Shown here one piece after another: positions 1 through 8,454 of a stretch of 64,000 nucleotides of DNA (position 1 is its first letter; each line of letters opens with the position of its first letter). Under the pieces are notes generated by a model. The model searched no databases. It was not told the origin of the DNA and saw only the letters and a list, made by a program, of their open reading frames with translations. The stretch is from Roseiarcus sp963737365 (lineage in GTDB: Bacteria > Pseudomonadota > Alphaproteobacteria > Rhizobiales > Beijerinckiaceae): positions 1,240,001 through 1,304,000 of the forward strand of contig CAVTSD010000001.1 of the NCBI GenBank assembly GCA_963737365.1, written 5' to 3'. The translations under genes were made by a program, and so were the position numbers.

Positions 1-137
1 GGCAGCTTGATCGCCGCGACATAGGCGTCGTTGAGCGCGCCCCCCCCGAGGAGCGCGGCGAGCGCCATATCGCGCAGAAAACCGGTCAGTCGAGAAGCGA
101 CCGTCCAGCCGCCGACCAAAAAGATATTGCGGTACAT
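1..137 (-). CDS. murJ: MurJ-like lipid II flippase, N-terminal fragment
   Basis: Only the first 45 codons lie in the window; the gene continues past the left edge. The reading starts MYRNIFLVGGWTVASR, followed by LTGFLRDMALAALLGGG and LNDAYVAAIKLP. This matches the N-terminus of the MurJ/MviN family, which has SR..GF.RD and DA(F/Y)..A..LP signatures. MurJ flips lipid II across the inner membrane for peptidoglycan synthesis. The assignment rests on this short stretch only. The start ATG at 137 lies about 45 bases downstream of the stop of the PLP-enzyme gene on the same strand, so the two may be co-transcribed. Confidence 0.75.
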   Translation of the reverse strand, partial: MYRNIFLVGGWTVASRLTGFLRDMALAALLGGGALNDAYVAAIKL

Positions 138-182
138 GGCGCCGGTGTAGCCGGATTCGCCGCGCGGCCGAAATCGGGCTCC

Positions 183-1334
183 TCAGGGCGCGGCGGTCAA
201 CGCCGCGTCGATATCGCGCCAGAGGTCCTCGACGTCCTCGATTCCGGCCGAGAGTCGCAACAGGTCGGGCGGACAGGGCGAGTTCGCGCCCTCGATCGAA
301 GCGCGATGCTCGATCAGCGACTCGACCCCGCCCAGCGAGGTCGCCCGCTTCCAGACGCGCACGCGGGCCGCGGTCGCAATCGCAGCCTCCGCGCCGCCGC
401 GAACGCGGATCGACAGCATGCCCCCAAACCCGCCCTGCATTTGACGGCGCGCGACCTCGTGGCCCGGGTGATGCGGAAGCCCTGGATAGAGCACGGCAGA
501 GACAGAAGCGTGATTGGAAAGGCGGTTCGCCAGCTCCATCGCGTTCGCCGCCGCCGCATGCACGCGCACATCGAGCGTTCTCAACCCTCGGATCAGGAGG
601 AACGCCTCGAGGGGGTGCAGGATCATCCCGTGCGACTGGCGAATCTGCCGCGCCCGCCTGCAGAGGGCCTCGTCCCGCGCGAAGCAGAGCGCGCCCGCCA
701 GAACGTCGGAATGGCCGTTAAGGTATTTGGTCGCCGAGTGCATCACCACGTCGGCCCCGAGCGCGATCGGCCGGGTGAACACGGGCGTGGCGCAGGTGGA
801 ATCCACGGCGAGGACGGCGCCTGCCGCATGAGCCGCGCGCGCCGCGCCTTCGATGTCGCTCACGCCCCAGAGCGGATTGCTTGGCGTTTCAAGCCAGACA
901 AGCTTGGTCGTTCCCGGCTTCAGCGCCGCCGCAAGCGCCTGCAAATCCTCGGCGTCGACGAAATCGACGCTGAGGCCAAAGGCGGGCGCCTCGTTGGCGA
1001 GCCAGGCGCGGAGCGCCCAATACATGCCCGTCGGCGCGACCACATTCGCGCCCGGCCCGAGGCTCAGGAAGAGCGAGATCGCCGCCGACATGCCCGAGCC
1101 CAAAACGAGCGTCGCCGCCGCGCCCTCGAGGGCGCCGATGACCGCCTCCGCCTCGCGCACGGTCTCGTTGTCGGGGCGACCGTAGGAATTGCCGCTGCGA
1201 TAAAGATTATCGGGATCGCGCTCGAAGGTCGTGGCGAGATGGATCGGCGGCACGATCGCGCGGGTGCGCTCGTCGATCGTCCCCAACGCCTGAGCGGCCA
1301 GCGTGCGCGGGCTTAGAGGTCGCGGATCGCTCAT
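183..1334 (-). CDS. Cystathionine gamma-synthase/lyase family PLP-dependent enzyme
   Basis: A 383-residue protein of the Cys/Met metabolism PLP family, the usual length. YGRPDNETVREAE near residue 52 is the phosphate-binding segment supplied by the neighbouring subunit. WLETPSNPLWGV and AVDSTCATP precede the PLP lysine in HSATKYLNGHSD near residue 200. The family performs beta- or gamma-eliminations and replacements on cystathionine, cysteine or O-acyl homoserine; sequence reading cannot tell cystathionine lyase from synthase. Its ATG overlaps the TGA of the upstream ubiH-like gene (ATGA), implying translational coupling. A second family member, MetY-like, lies at 47836-49128 in a different context. 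Confidence 0.85.
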   Translation of the reverse strand: MSDPRPLSPRTLAAQALGTIDERTRAIVPPIHLATTFERDPDNLYRSGNSYGRPDNETVREAEAVIGALEGAAATLVLGSGMSAAISLFLSLGPGANVVAPTGMYWALRAWLANEAPAFGLSVDFVDAEDLQALAAALKPGTTKLVWLETPSNPLWGVSDIEGAARAAHAAGAVLAVDSTCATPVFTRPIALGADVVMHSATKYLNGHSDVLAGALCFARDEALCRRARQIRQSHGMILHPLEAFLLIRGLRTLDVRVHAAAANAMELANRLSNHASVSAVLYPGLPHHPGHEVARRQMQGGFGGMLSIRVRGGAEAAIATAARVRVWKRATSLGGVESLIEHRASIEGANSPCPPDLLRLSAGIEDVEDLWRDIDAALTAAP

Positions 1335-2557
1335 AGCGCAACACCCCTCAGCAGCTTCGGCGCGCCGCTCCCCGCGCCGCCCGCTTCCGCGATCAGCATG
1401 TCCTTGAGCGTCGGCGCGCGATCAACGACGCGAAGGCCGAGATCGCGCGCGAAGCGCAGCGGAGCAAGGTCGTTGGAAAAGAGGCGATTGAGCGCGTCGA
1501 GACCGAGGCCGCTGGCGGCGACGTCGAAGCGACGCTGACGCTGATAGGCTGCGAGCGGGCCCGGCGCGCCGGGATCAAGGCCGAGCCGCATTTCGCCGAC
1601 GATCGTCTCGGCGAGCGCCGCGACGTCGCGCAAGCCAAGGTTCAGTCCTTGCCCGGCCAAGGGATGCACGACATGGGCCGCCTCGCCGACGAGCGCCAGC
1701 CGCGGGGCGACGAAGCGCCGAGCGATCTGAAAGCGGAACGGAAAGGCTTCGGCGCGCGAGGCGAGGCTGATCGCGCCGAGCTTCAATGTGAAGCGATATT
1801 CGAGCTGTCGCGTGAGATCCTCGGGGTCGAGGGCGAGCAGCGCGAGCGCGTCGGCGCGACTTTCGTTCCAGACGATGCTCGATTGGCGGCCCGGAAGCGG
1901 CAGGAGAGCAAATGGGCCGGCCGGCAGGAAGTGCTGCTCGGCTCGCCCTTCGTGATCGCGCTCATGCGCGACCGTCGCGACGATGCCGGTCTGGTCGTAG
2001 TCCCAGCCGATCGTCTGGATGTCGGCGAGGCGAGCGAGTTTCGAGCGCGCGCCGTCGGCGGCGACCGCCAGGCGTGCGCGCAACACGCGCCCGTCGGTTA
2101 GGCCAAGCTCCGCGGTGTGCTTGCCGGAAGCCCAGCGCGTAACGGACCCGGTGATGCGCTGAACGCCGAGCCGATCGCAGAGCGCCGTGAGCGCGCCGAC
2201 GACATCGTCGTTGAAGGCCATATAGGCGAGCGGCCCGCGGTCCTTCGTTGCGAAATTGAGATGGGGCAGGCGCACGGCGTCGCGGACGTCGCCATCCATG
2301 ATCGCCATCGACAGGATCGGTTGGGCTTTGCGCTCAATCGCCTCCCAGGCGCCGATCTGTTCGAGCAGGCGCCGCGGGCCGTCGGCGATCGCGACCGTCC
2401 GCAACGGGCTCGCGCTTGTCCCCGCCGGCGTCGCCGGGTCGACGACGGCGACGGACGCGCCTTGCCCCATCGCCTGCTTGATCGCGGCGGCAAGCGCCAA
2501 CCCGGACGCGCCGCCGCCGGCGATGACGACGTCGAAGACAGGAGCGGGTTCGGCCAT
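1331..2557 (-). CDS. UbiH/UbiF/VisC-type FAD-dependent monooxygenase
   Basis: A 408-residue flavoprotein hydroxylase, probably acting on a polyprenyl aromatic intermediate of ubiquinone synthesis. The N-terminal FAD-binding Rossmann motif FDVVIAGGGASGLALA, the middle DGARSKLAR (DG motif) and the late GEAAHVVHPLAGQGLNLGL (second FAD motif, ubiquinone-hydroxylase signature) are all visible. The open frame extends to 2671, but the ATG at 2557 is preferred: it has GGAGG about 10 bases upstream and places the GxGxxG near residue 14, as usual. Which ring position is hydroxylated (UbiH, UbiF or UbiI role) cannot be told. It overlaps the downstream PLP gene by 4 bases. Confidence 0.85.
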   Translation of the reverse strand: MAEPAPVFDVVIAGGGASGLALAAAIKQAMGQGASVAVVDPATPAGTSASPLRTVAIADGPRRLLEQIGAWEAIERKAQPILSMAIMDGDVRDAVRLPHLNFATKDRGPLAYMAFNDDVVGALTALCDRLGVQRITGSVTRWASGKHTAELGLTDGRVLRARLAVAADGARSKLARLADIQTIGWDYDQTGIVATVAHERDHEGRAEQHFLPAGPFALLPLPGRQSSIVWNESRADALALLALDPEDLTRQLEYRFTLKLGAISLASRAEAFPFRFQIARRFVAPRLALVGEAAHVVHPLAGQGLNLGLRDVAALAETIVGEMRLGLDPGAPGPLAAYQRQRRFDVAASGLGLDALNRLFSNDLAPLRFARDLGLRVVDRAPTLKDMLIAEAGGAGSGAPKLLRGVAL

Positions 2558-2746
2558 TGCGGACGCCTCCTTCAAACCCAGTGTCGGACGGACGACCCGT
2601 CCATACCGGCTCTTGGCTCGTCGCGCTATTAGCGAGTCCCGATTCCATCTTTTCAAAGGCTTGCGGCGCAATTAGCGAGTCGCTGGCGGGCTCATCGATG
2701 GGGACGAGTCGCTGGACGGTTGGTCCCAATATCGTTGCCGGCGAGA

Positions 2747-2787
2747 GAATTCGTTCTTAAGAATATTCGTTGACAAGAATATTCTTG
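2747..2787. promoter_or_regulatory. Palindrome array upstream of the ArsR gene, probable operator
   Basis: GAATTC (2747-2752), GAATATTC (2761-2768) and GAATATTC (2777-2784) follow one another. The last sits inside a perfect 14-base palindrome CAAGAATATTCTTG (2774-2787), and TTCTTAAGAA (2754-2763) is also palindromic. The two GAATATTC copies are 16 bases apart. The array ends 17 bases before the ArsR start codon, so a bound repressor would cover the promoter. Autorepression is typical of ArsR regulators; binding here is inferred. Confidence 0.6.
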
Positions 2788-2804
2788 CGTGATGATATAA
2801 GCAA

Positions 2805-3149
2805 ATGAACCCGGAAACCCTCGCCGCGTTGGGCGAACCCAATCGCCTACGGATCGTCGAACTTCTTCGCGCGGGGCCTCGGCCGGTGGCCGACATCCAA
2901 AGCCGGCTCAAGCTGAGGCAATCGCAGGCTTCGCAGCACCTCAAGGTTCTCAAGGATGTGGGCCTGGTGGAGATGCAGCCGCGCGCGCAGCAGCGCCTCT
3001 ACAGTTTACGCGCCGAGCCCCTGAAGCAGCTTCACGACTGGCTCGATCGTTACCGGCACATCTGGGAAGCGCGTTTCGAGGTCGTGGATGCGGTGGTCGA
3101 GGAACTCAAGCAGAAGGAGCAATCGGATGGAGCAGGCAAGAACGGCTGA
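2805..3149 (+). CDS. ArsR-family winged-helix transcriptional regulator
   Basis: A 114-residue protein consisting of one ArsR-type winged helix. MNPETLAALGEPNRLRIVELL is the typical first helix pair, and SRLKLRQSQASQHLKVLKD is the recognition helix-turn-helix. VEMQPRAQQRLYSLR is the wing. No metal-binding CxC motif is present, so it is not an obvious metal sensor; this subgroup, paired with SRPBCC proteins, often senses unknown ligands. The downstream SRPBCC gene starts inside its 3' end (23-base overlap), so the two form one translational unit. The palindrome array just upstream is the probable autoregulatory site. Confidence 0.9.
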   Translation: MNPETLAALGEPNRLRIVELLRAGPRPVADIQSRLKLRQSQASQHLKVLKDVGLVEMQPRAQQRLYSLRAEPLKQLHDWLDRYRHIWEARFEVVDAVVEELKQKEQSDGAGKNG

Positions 3150-3639
3150 GACCAGCCCGAGAAACGAAACGATCGTGGACCGGACGAGCGACCGTGAGCT
3201 CACTGTCACCCGCGCGTTCAATGCGCCGGCGCGTCTCGTTTTCGAGGCATGGACGAAGCCCGAGCTTCTGAAACTATGGTGGGCGCCGAAGTCGTTCGGC
3301 GTGTCGCTCTTCGAGTGCGAGCAGGATTTGCGGGTGGGAGGCGCTTACCGTTACGCGTTCGGGCGCGACCCGAACAATCCGGAGGTGTTCACGGGTCGGT
3401 ATCTCGAGGTCGATCCGCCAACGCGGCTGGTGCTGACGCAAGTCTATGAGCGGCTCGCTCACATCGGGGAAGCCGTGGTGACTGCCGATTTCGAGGAAAG
3501 CCAGGGCTTGACCCGTCTCACCCTGCGCCAGCTTTTCCCGAGCAGGGAAGCGTTGGAAGGCGCGCTCGCGTCTGGCATGGAGCGCGGCATGCGCGTGACG
3601 CTCGATCAGCTCGATGAGCTGGTCGGCTCAATGGGCTGA
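3127..3639 (+). CDS. SRPBCC/AHSA1-like ligand-binding domain protein
   Basis: A 170-residue protein. RAFNAPARLVFEAWTKPE followed by LLKLWWAPKSFG is the classic start of the AHSA1 (activator of Hsp90 ATPase homologue 1-like) branch of the SRPBCC fold. GGAYRYAFG, FTGRYLEVDPP and a C-terminal helix MERGMRVTLDQLDELV follow. The fold forms a hydrophobic ligand cavity; no catalytic role is established for most members. It overlaps the ArsR gene, a very common pairing in which both are co-expressed. The ATG at 3127 is chosen because codon 1 of the AHSA1-like reading lies there with GGAGC-like SD bases about 10 upstream. Confidence 0.85.
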   Translation: MEQARTAETSPRNETIVDRTSDRELTVTRAFNAPARLVFEAWTKPELLKLWWAPKSFGVSLFECEQDLRVGGAYRYAFGRDPNNPEVFTGRYLEVDPPTRLVLTQVYERLAHIGEAVVTADFEESQGLTRLTLRQLFPSREALEGALASGMERGMRVTLDQLDELVGSMG

Positions 3640-3686
3640 TAAGGATGGCGGCCAAAGGCCCATTGGGCCCCGAGCCGCTTCGCCCC

Positions 3687-3707
3687 GCGCGTCCCACAAG
3701 GACGCGC
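3687..3707. terminator. Hairpin between convergent AHSA1-like gene and cydB
   Basis: GCGCGTCC (3687-3694) and GGACGCGC (3700-3707) are perfect complements around the loop CACAA. The hairpin lies one base past the cydB stop codon and 48 bases past the AHSA1-like stop. No T-run follows on either strand, so it may be a weak or factor-assisted terminator or an mRNA 3'-end stabiliser. Confidence 0.45.
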
Positions 3708-3708
3708 C

Positions 3709-4722
3709 TTAGTGATACCCGACGTCGCCGCGGACCTTGCCGCGAAACACCCAATAGGACCAGCCGGTGTACATGAGGATGACCGGCAGCAGAAACAGGG
3801 TGCCGACCGCCAGAAAGGCTTGCGTCGATTCCGACGACGCAGCCTCCCATAAAGTGAACTTATACGGCACGATCAGCGGGAAGAGGCTGATCGCAAGACC
3901 GAGATAGGACATCACGAACAGGAGGACCGCGCCGATGAATGGCTCGGCCTCCGAGCGGTTGTTGAGCGAGAGCCACTCCCAGTAAGCGATTAGCGCAGTG
4001 ACGATCGGCACCGGGGCCAAGATCACGATATGGGGCCAACCGAACCAACGCTCAGCGATTTCCGGCTTCGCGAAAGGCGTCCACAGGCTCACGAGCGCAA
4101 TGGCGATCAGAACGCCGATCAGCGCGCGGCGCCCCAGAGCCCGCGCCCAATCCTGAAGCGCCCCTTCGGTCTTCAAGATCAGCCAGCCCGCGCCGAGCAG
4201 GCCATAGCCGAATACGAGCGCGACGCCGGTCAGCAGCGAGAACGGCGTGAAACAGTCGAACGAGCCGCCCGAGAAATGACGCCCTTCCGTCTGAAAGCCT
4301 TGAATGAACGCGCCAAGCACAATGCCTTGCGCGAAGGCGCCGACCACCGAGCCGTAGTTGAAGGCGTGATCCCAGAACGTCCGATGGTCCGCGTCGCGGT
4401 AGCGAAACTCGAAAGCGACGCCGCGGAAGATGAGCGCCAGCAGCATCACCAGGATCGGAAAATAGACAGCCGGCAGGATGATTGCGAAAGCGAGCGGGAA
4501 CGCAGCCAGAAGCGCGATCCCGCCAAGCACGAGCCAGGTCTCGTTGCCGTCCCAGATCGGGGCGATCGAGTTCATGACCAGGTTGCGCGAATCCCGGTCG
4601 GGCGCGAAGCCGTAGAGGATGCCGACGCCCAAATCGAAGCCGTCGAGGAGCACATAGAGAAAGACGCCGACCCCGAGCACGAGCGTCCAGATCGGCACGA
4701 AATCGAGAACGAGAGGGTTCAT
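3709..4722 (-). CDS. cydB: Cytochrome bd-type quinol oxidase subunit II
   Basis: A 337-residue polytopic membrane protein. The opening MNPLVLDFVPIWTLVLGVGV, with LLDGFDLGVGILY and APIWDGNETWLVLGG following, is characteristic of CydB/CioB. Several hydrophobic segments run to the C-terminal YWVFRGKV. With CydA it oxidises quinol and reduces oxygen to water in the inner membrane, with high oxygen affinity. Its ATG overlaps the cydA stop (ATGA), so the subunits are translated together. No small CydX-like ORF or cydDC was found nearby. Confidence 0.95.
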   Translation of the reverse strand: MNPLVLDFVPIWTLVLGVGVFLYVLLDGFDLGVGILYGFAPDRDSRNLVMNSIAPIWDGNETWLVLGGIALLAAFPLAFAIILPAVYFPILVMLLALIFRGVAFEFRYRDADHRTFWDHAFNYGSVVGAFAQGIVLGAFIQGFQTEGRHFSGGSFDCFTPFSLLTGVALVFGYGLLGAGWLILKTEGALQDWARALGRRALIGVLIAIALVSLWTPFAKPEIAERWFGWPHIVILAPVPIVTALIAYWEWLSLNNRSEAEPFIGAVLLFVMSYLGLAISLFPLIVPYKFTLWEAASSESTQAFLAVGTLFLLPVILMYTGWSYWVFRGKVRGDVGYH

Positions 4723-6116
4723 GGCCGACCCCCTGCGCCTATCGCCGGCAGCGCCTGGACCGGCCGCGCCGGGCGTCCGCTCTCAATCGGCTCGGGTTCA
4801 GCCGCAGCCTCGCCGGGACCGCGTCGCACCAGCCTCACCATCAACGCGAAGCCGGCTGAAAACATGACAAGGTACACAAGACAATAGCCGATCAGCGAAA
4901 TGCTGACGTCCAACCCCGTGAGCGAGGGAGACACGGAGTCGCGCGTGCGCAGGAGGCCGTAGACCGTCCAAGGCTGCCGTCCGACCTCCGTCGTCGCCCA
5001 GCCGGCGGTCACCGCAATGAAGCCTAAGGGAGAGGCCAGCGTGCAGCACCAGAGATACCAGTCTGCGTGGAAGAGTTCGCCCTTCCAGCGCAGCCAGAGG
5101 CTCGTCACGACCATCGCCAGCATGAGGACGGCGATGCCCACCATGATCCGGAAGCCGAAGAAGGGGACGATGATCGGCGAGGGGCGCTGGTCGGCGGGGA
5201 AGTCCTTGAGGCCATGCACGGTTCCGTGGAGGCTGTGGGTCAGAATGAGGCTGCCTAACTCCGGAATCGCGATGGTGTAGAGGTCCGTCTCGGCCTTCTC
5301 ATCTGGAATGGCGAAGAGATTAAGCTCGACATCGCTGTGGGTGTTCCAGATCGCCTCGATCGCCGCGAGCTTCGCCGGCTGGTGCTCGAGGGTGTTGAGT
5401 CCGTGCGCGTCGCCGAGCAAGAACTGAAGGGGCACGAGCACGGTGAGGAGCCACAAGGTCATCGACAGCATCGTGCGCGCTTCCGCGACGAACCGTCCGT
5501 GCCTCAGATACGAGGCGGCGACGCCGACAACGACGAAGCCGGTGGTGATGTAGACCGCGACCACGGTATGGGAGAGCCGATAGGGGAATGAAGGATTGAA
5601 GATGATTTGCATCCAATCCTTGGGAAGAAAACGACCGTTGACGATCTCGTAGCCGGCTGGGGTCTGCATCCAGCTGTTGGTGGCGAGGATCCAGAAGGTT
5701 GAAAAGAGCGTGCCGAGCGCCACCATCAACGCCGCAATGAAATGAGCCCAGGGCGGCACGAGCTTGCGTCCGAACAGCAGCACGCCGAGGAAGGCCGCCT
5801 CGAGGAAGAAGGCCGTCAGCCCCTCATAAGCAAGGAGCGGCGAAATGACATCGGCGGCGGCGTCGGAGAAGCGGCTCCAGTTCGTGCCGAGCTGGAACGG
5901 CATGACGATGCCGGATACGACCCCCATGCCGAACGACACAGCGAAAATCTTGGTCCAAAACGTCGAGATGCGAAGATAGACCTCGCGCCCGGTGAAAAAA
6001 TTCAGGCCTTCCATGACGGCGATGAAGGAAGCAAGGCCAACCGTGAAGGCCGGCAGCAGGAAATGGAAGGCGATGACCCAAGCGAACTGGATCCGAGACA
6101 GAACAACGGGATCCAT
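4719..6116 (-). CDS. cydA: Cytochrome bd-type quinol oxidase subunit I (short Q-loop type)
   Basis: A 465-residue haem subunit. DPVVLSRIQFAWVIAFHFLL carries the conserved axial histidine (about residue 18). WSRFSD and GWATTEVGRQPWTVYG (the GRQPW quinol-loop signature) are present. The protein is shorter than E. coli CydA, consistent with the cyanide-insensitive (CIO/short-Q-loop) class common in alphaproteobacteria. An open frame extends to 6677, but the upstream part is basic and unlike CydA. ATG at 6116 gives the usual N-terminus, with GGGGAG about 9 bases upstream. It is the first gene of a cydA-cydB operon; an inverted repeat lies just upstream. Confidence 0.93.
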   Translation of the reverse strand: MDPVVLSRIQFAWVIAFHFLLPAFTVGLASFIAVMEGLNFFTGREVYLRISTFWTKIFAVSFGMGVVSGIVMPFQLGTNWSRFSDAAADVISPLLAYEGLTAFFLEAAFLGVLLFGRKLVPPWAHFIAALMVALGTLFSTFWILATNSWMQTPAGYEIVNGRFLPKDWMQIIFNPSFPYRLSHTVVAVYITTGFVVVGVAASYLRHGRFVAEARTMLSMTLWLLTVLVPLQFLLGDAHGLNTLEHQPAKLAAIEAIWNTHSDVELNLFAIPDEKAETDLYTIAIPELGSLILTHSLHGTVHGLKDFPADQRPSPIIVPFFGFRIMVGIAVLMLAMVVTSLWLRWKGELFHADWYLWCCTLASPLGFIAVTAGWATTEVGRQPWTVYGLLRTRDSVSPSLTGLDVSISLIGYCLVYLVMFSAGFALMVRLVRRGPGEAAAEPEPIESGRPARPVQALPAIGAGGRP

Positions 6117-6136
6117 GACGATTGCTCCCCACCCAC

Positions 6137-6172
6137 TGACCTCAAGCCTTCGCCCCCGAATGCTTGAGGTCA
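6137..6172. promoter_or_regulatory. Inverted repeat upstream of cydA
   Basis: TGACCTCAAGC (6137-6147) and GCTTGAGGTCA (6162-6172) are perfect 11-base inverted repeats separated by 14 bases, starting 20 bases before the cydA ATG on the minus strand. It could be a dimeric-regulator site or a leader hairpin. Neither role is shown. Confidence 0.45.
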
Positions 6173-6368
6173 TGACGCTCCGTGAAACGAGGAGCCAAGC
6201 GACGGTATCATGGGTCTCCAAGATTTTCATGACGTTTCCCAACGCTACGAAATCGCTTGACCAAAGTGTGGAGACGGACGCTCGCCGGACCGAGGATTGA
6301 CCGCCCGGACTGCGAGACCGATTCCGTAACATTTGACGCCCGGTCGTCGAACAGCCATCTGTCACACC

Positions 6369-7097
6369 ATGGCCGACGTCTCCTTTCCAGCCGCGTTTGG
6401 CGCGGGCCTCCTCTCCTTTGTTTCGCCCTGCGTGCTGCCGCTCGCGGCGCCTTATCTTTGCTATCTCGCGGGCGCGTCCGTCGAAGCGCTGGCCGACGAG
6501 AGCGAGACGAAGGCAAGGCGCGACATTCTCATAACCGCGGTCCTGTTCGTAGCCGGCTTCTCGACGGTCTTTGTCGGTTTGGGCGCGACAGCGTCGGCGT
6601 TGGGAGCAGTGCTCAGGCAATGGAGCCACGCGCTCTCGATCGCGGCCGGGATCGGCGTGATCCTGATGGGCCTGCATTTTCTCGGCGTATTCAAGATAGG
6701 CGCGATGCTGCGCGAGAAGCGGGTCGAGATCGAGAAGCCGGCGGGTCTATGGAGCGCCTATCCGATGGGCTTCGCCTTTGCGCTCGGCTGGACGCCCTGC
6801 ATAGGTCCCATCCTCGCCACCATTCTCGCCGTCGCCGGCAGCAGGGATACGGTCGCGAGCGGCGCCGCTCTGCTCGCGGTCTATAGCCTCGGCCTGGGGT
6901 TGCCGTTCATCCTGGCGGCCGCCGCGATCGGCCCGTTCATCCGCGCCTCGCGCCATTTGCGCACGCAATTCGGCCGGATCGAGAAGGCCGTCGGCGTCCT
7001 CCTGGTCGCGACCGGCGTCGCATTTTTGACCGGCGGATTTCAGAGCGTCTCGATCTGGCTGATCGAGACTTTTCCGCAGTTCGGTCAGATCGGGTAA
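6369..7097 (+). CDS. CcdA/DsbD-like thiol-disulfide transporter (cytochrome c biogenesis family)
   Basis: A 242-residue six-helix-type membrane protein. FGAGLLSFVSPCVLPLAAPY and GWTPCIGPILATILAV carry the two conserved Pro-Cys motifs that shuttle electrons in CcdA/DsbD. The family moves reducing power from cytoplasmic thioredoxin to the periplasm for cytochrome c maturation or disulfide reduction. The upstream in-frame ATG (6333) would add 12 unlike residues; 6369 gives MADVSFPAAFGAG, the usual start. It is divergent from cydAB, so a role in oxidase or cytochrome assembly is suggested by context only. A strong terminator follows. Confidence 0.85.
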   Translation: MADVSFPAAFGAGLLSFVSPCVLPLAAPYLCYLAGASVEALADESETKARRDILITAVLFVAGFSTVFVGLGATASALGAVLRQWSHALSIAAGIGVILMGLHFLGVFKIGAMLREKRVEIEKPAGLWSAYPMGFAFALGWTPCIGPILATILAVAGSRDTVASGAALLAVYSLGLGLPFILAAAAIGPFIRASRHLRTQFGRIEKAVGVLLVATGVAFLTGGFQSVSIWLIETFPQFGQIG

Positions 7098-7110
7098 GGC
7101 GGCAAAAAGA

Positions 7111-7134
7111 AACCCGCCGAGAACGGCGGGTTTC
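7111..7134. terminator. Bidirectional rho-independent terminator
   Basis: AAACCCGCCG (7111-7120), loop AGAA, CGGCGGGTTT (7125-7134): a perfect 10-base stem. It is followed by a T-rich tail on the plus strand, and on the minus strand by TTTCTTTTTG. It sits between the convergent ccdA-like and ABC-transporter binding-protein genes and can serve both. Confidence 0.9.
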
Positions 7135-7187
7135 CTGTTTGCGGCTAGCAAGCCGCCAGGCGCCTGAGCGCCCGGCGTTTAAATCGA

Positions 7188-8309
7188 TCAGGAGCCGATC
7201 TGCTCGTAGCTGATCTTGCCGTCGGCGCCTTTCTTCCAGACGTACCAGACATAGTCGACCGTCGTGCGGTCGCCCTTCTTGTCATAGGCGATCGGGCCGA
7301 TCACGGTGTTGAAGGTCATGCCGGAATGCATGGCTTCGGCGACCTTCTTCGGATCGAGCGACTTCGCCTTCTCAGCCGCCTGCTTCAAGATCTGGACGGC
7401 GGCGTAGGAGTAGAGCGTGTAGGCTTCCGGATCGAAGTTCTTCGCCTTGAACTCGGCGACGACCTCCTTCGCCGCCGCGTTCTTGCGCGGGTCCGGACCG
7501 AAGGACATGAGCGTGCCTTCTACGCCCGGGCCGCCGATCTGCGAGAACTCGTCGCTGGTGATGCCGTCGCCGGAGATCATGATCGTCTTCATGCCCTGGT
7601 CGCGCATCTGGCGGACGATGAGGCCGCCTTCCGTCTGCAGGCCGCCCCACATCAGGTAGTCGGCGCCCGATTCCTTCACCTTGGAGACGATGGCCGAATA
7701 GTCCTTTTCGCCGGTGTTCACGCCCTCGTACAGCACTTCCTTGATGCCGAACTTGTGCATGTTGTCAAGCGCAGCGTCGGCGAGGCCTTTGCCGTAGGTG
7801 GTCTTGTCATGGACGACCGCGATCTTCTTGCCCTTGAGCTTGTCGCGGGCGAGTTCAGCCCACAGCATGCCCTGCTGGTCGTCGCGGCCGCAGGTGCGGA
7901 ACGCGTCCCACAGCTTGCGATCGGTGACCTTCGGGTTGGTGGCCGACGGGGTGATGAACAGAATGTCGTTTTCCGCGTAGACGTCGGAAGCGGGGATCGT
8001 CACGCCGGAATTGAAGTGGCCGATGACGAACTTGACGCCGTCGCCGACGAATTTGTTTGCTACCGACACGCCCTGCTTCGGATCGGAAACGTCGTCGCCT
8101 TGCTCGAGTGTGATCTGCTGGCCGAGGATTCCGCCGGCCTTGTTGATGTCGTCGACCGCCTGCTGCGTGCCATTGACGAGCTGCGCCCCGAAGGCCGCGT
8201 TCGGTCCGGTGATCGGTCCGGCGACACCCATCTTGATCTGCGCGCTGGCGGCGCCCGAGAACGCCAGAGCCGCGGCGAGCGCGACCCCGGACAACCAATG
8301 TTTCGTCAT
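7188..8309 (-). CDS. Branched-chain amino-acid type ABC transporter substrate-binding protein
   Basis: A 373-residue periplasmic binding protein. The signal peptide MTKHWLSGVALAAALAFSGA ends at ASA before QIKMGVAGPITGPNAAFG, the standard start of LivJ/LivK-type proteins. YEGVNTGEKDYSAIVSKVK and the final YVWYVWKKGADGKISYEQI are typical. It captures an amino acid or related ligand and delivers it to the LivHMGF complex encoded upstream on the same strand. A 145-base gap separates it from the small membrane-protein gene, so it probably has its own promoter and higher expression. The exact ligand (Leu/Ile/Val, urea or amides) cannot be read. Confidence 0.92.
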   Translation of the reverse strand: MTKHWLSGVALAAALAFSGAASAQIKMGVAGPITGPNAAFGAQLVNGTQQAVDDINKAGGILGQQITLEQGDDVSDPKQGVSVANKFVGDGVKFVIGHFNSGVTIPASDVYAENDILFITPSATNPKVTDRKLWDAFRTCGRDDQQGMLWAELARDKLKGKKIAVVHDKTTYGKGLADAALDNMHKFGIKEVLYEGVNTGEKDYSAIVSKVKESGADYLMWGGLQTEGGLIVRQMRDQGMKTIMISGDGITSDEFSQIGGPGVEGTLMSFGPDPRKNAAAKEVVAEFKAKNFDPEAYTLYSYAAVQILKQAAEKAKSLDPKKVAEAMHSGMTFNTVIGPIAYDKKGDRTTVDYVWYVWKKGADGKISYEQIGS

Positions 8310-8454
8310 TCAGCTACTCCCATTGAGTTAAGGCGCCCGGCCCTCCCGGCGCCTTGGCAGAAAACAATTCCACCTTGAAGGCCGATACTTTCTTGTTTTT
8401 GATCAAGAGTCACCTTAAAAAACGCAAAGGTTTGGTCGACCAGCGGGCGCTCGT

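Noticed and set aside
306..1316. 336-codon frame antisense to the PLP-enzyme gene
   Set aside because: Low-complexity, Arg-rich shadow of a clear cystathionine-synthase-family gene.
183..1334. Assigning this gene firmly as metB or metC
   Set aside because: Family motifs are clear but the residues separating synthase, lyase and sulfhydrylase activity cannot be judged without an alignment.
6117..6677. N-terminal extension of CydA
   Set aside because: The upstream residues are basic and unlike CydA; ATG 6116 with an SD gives the normal N-terminus.
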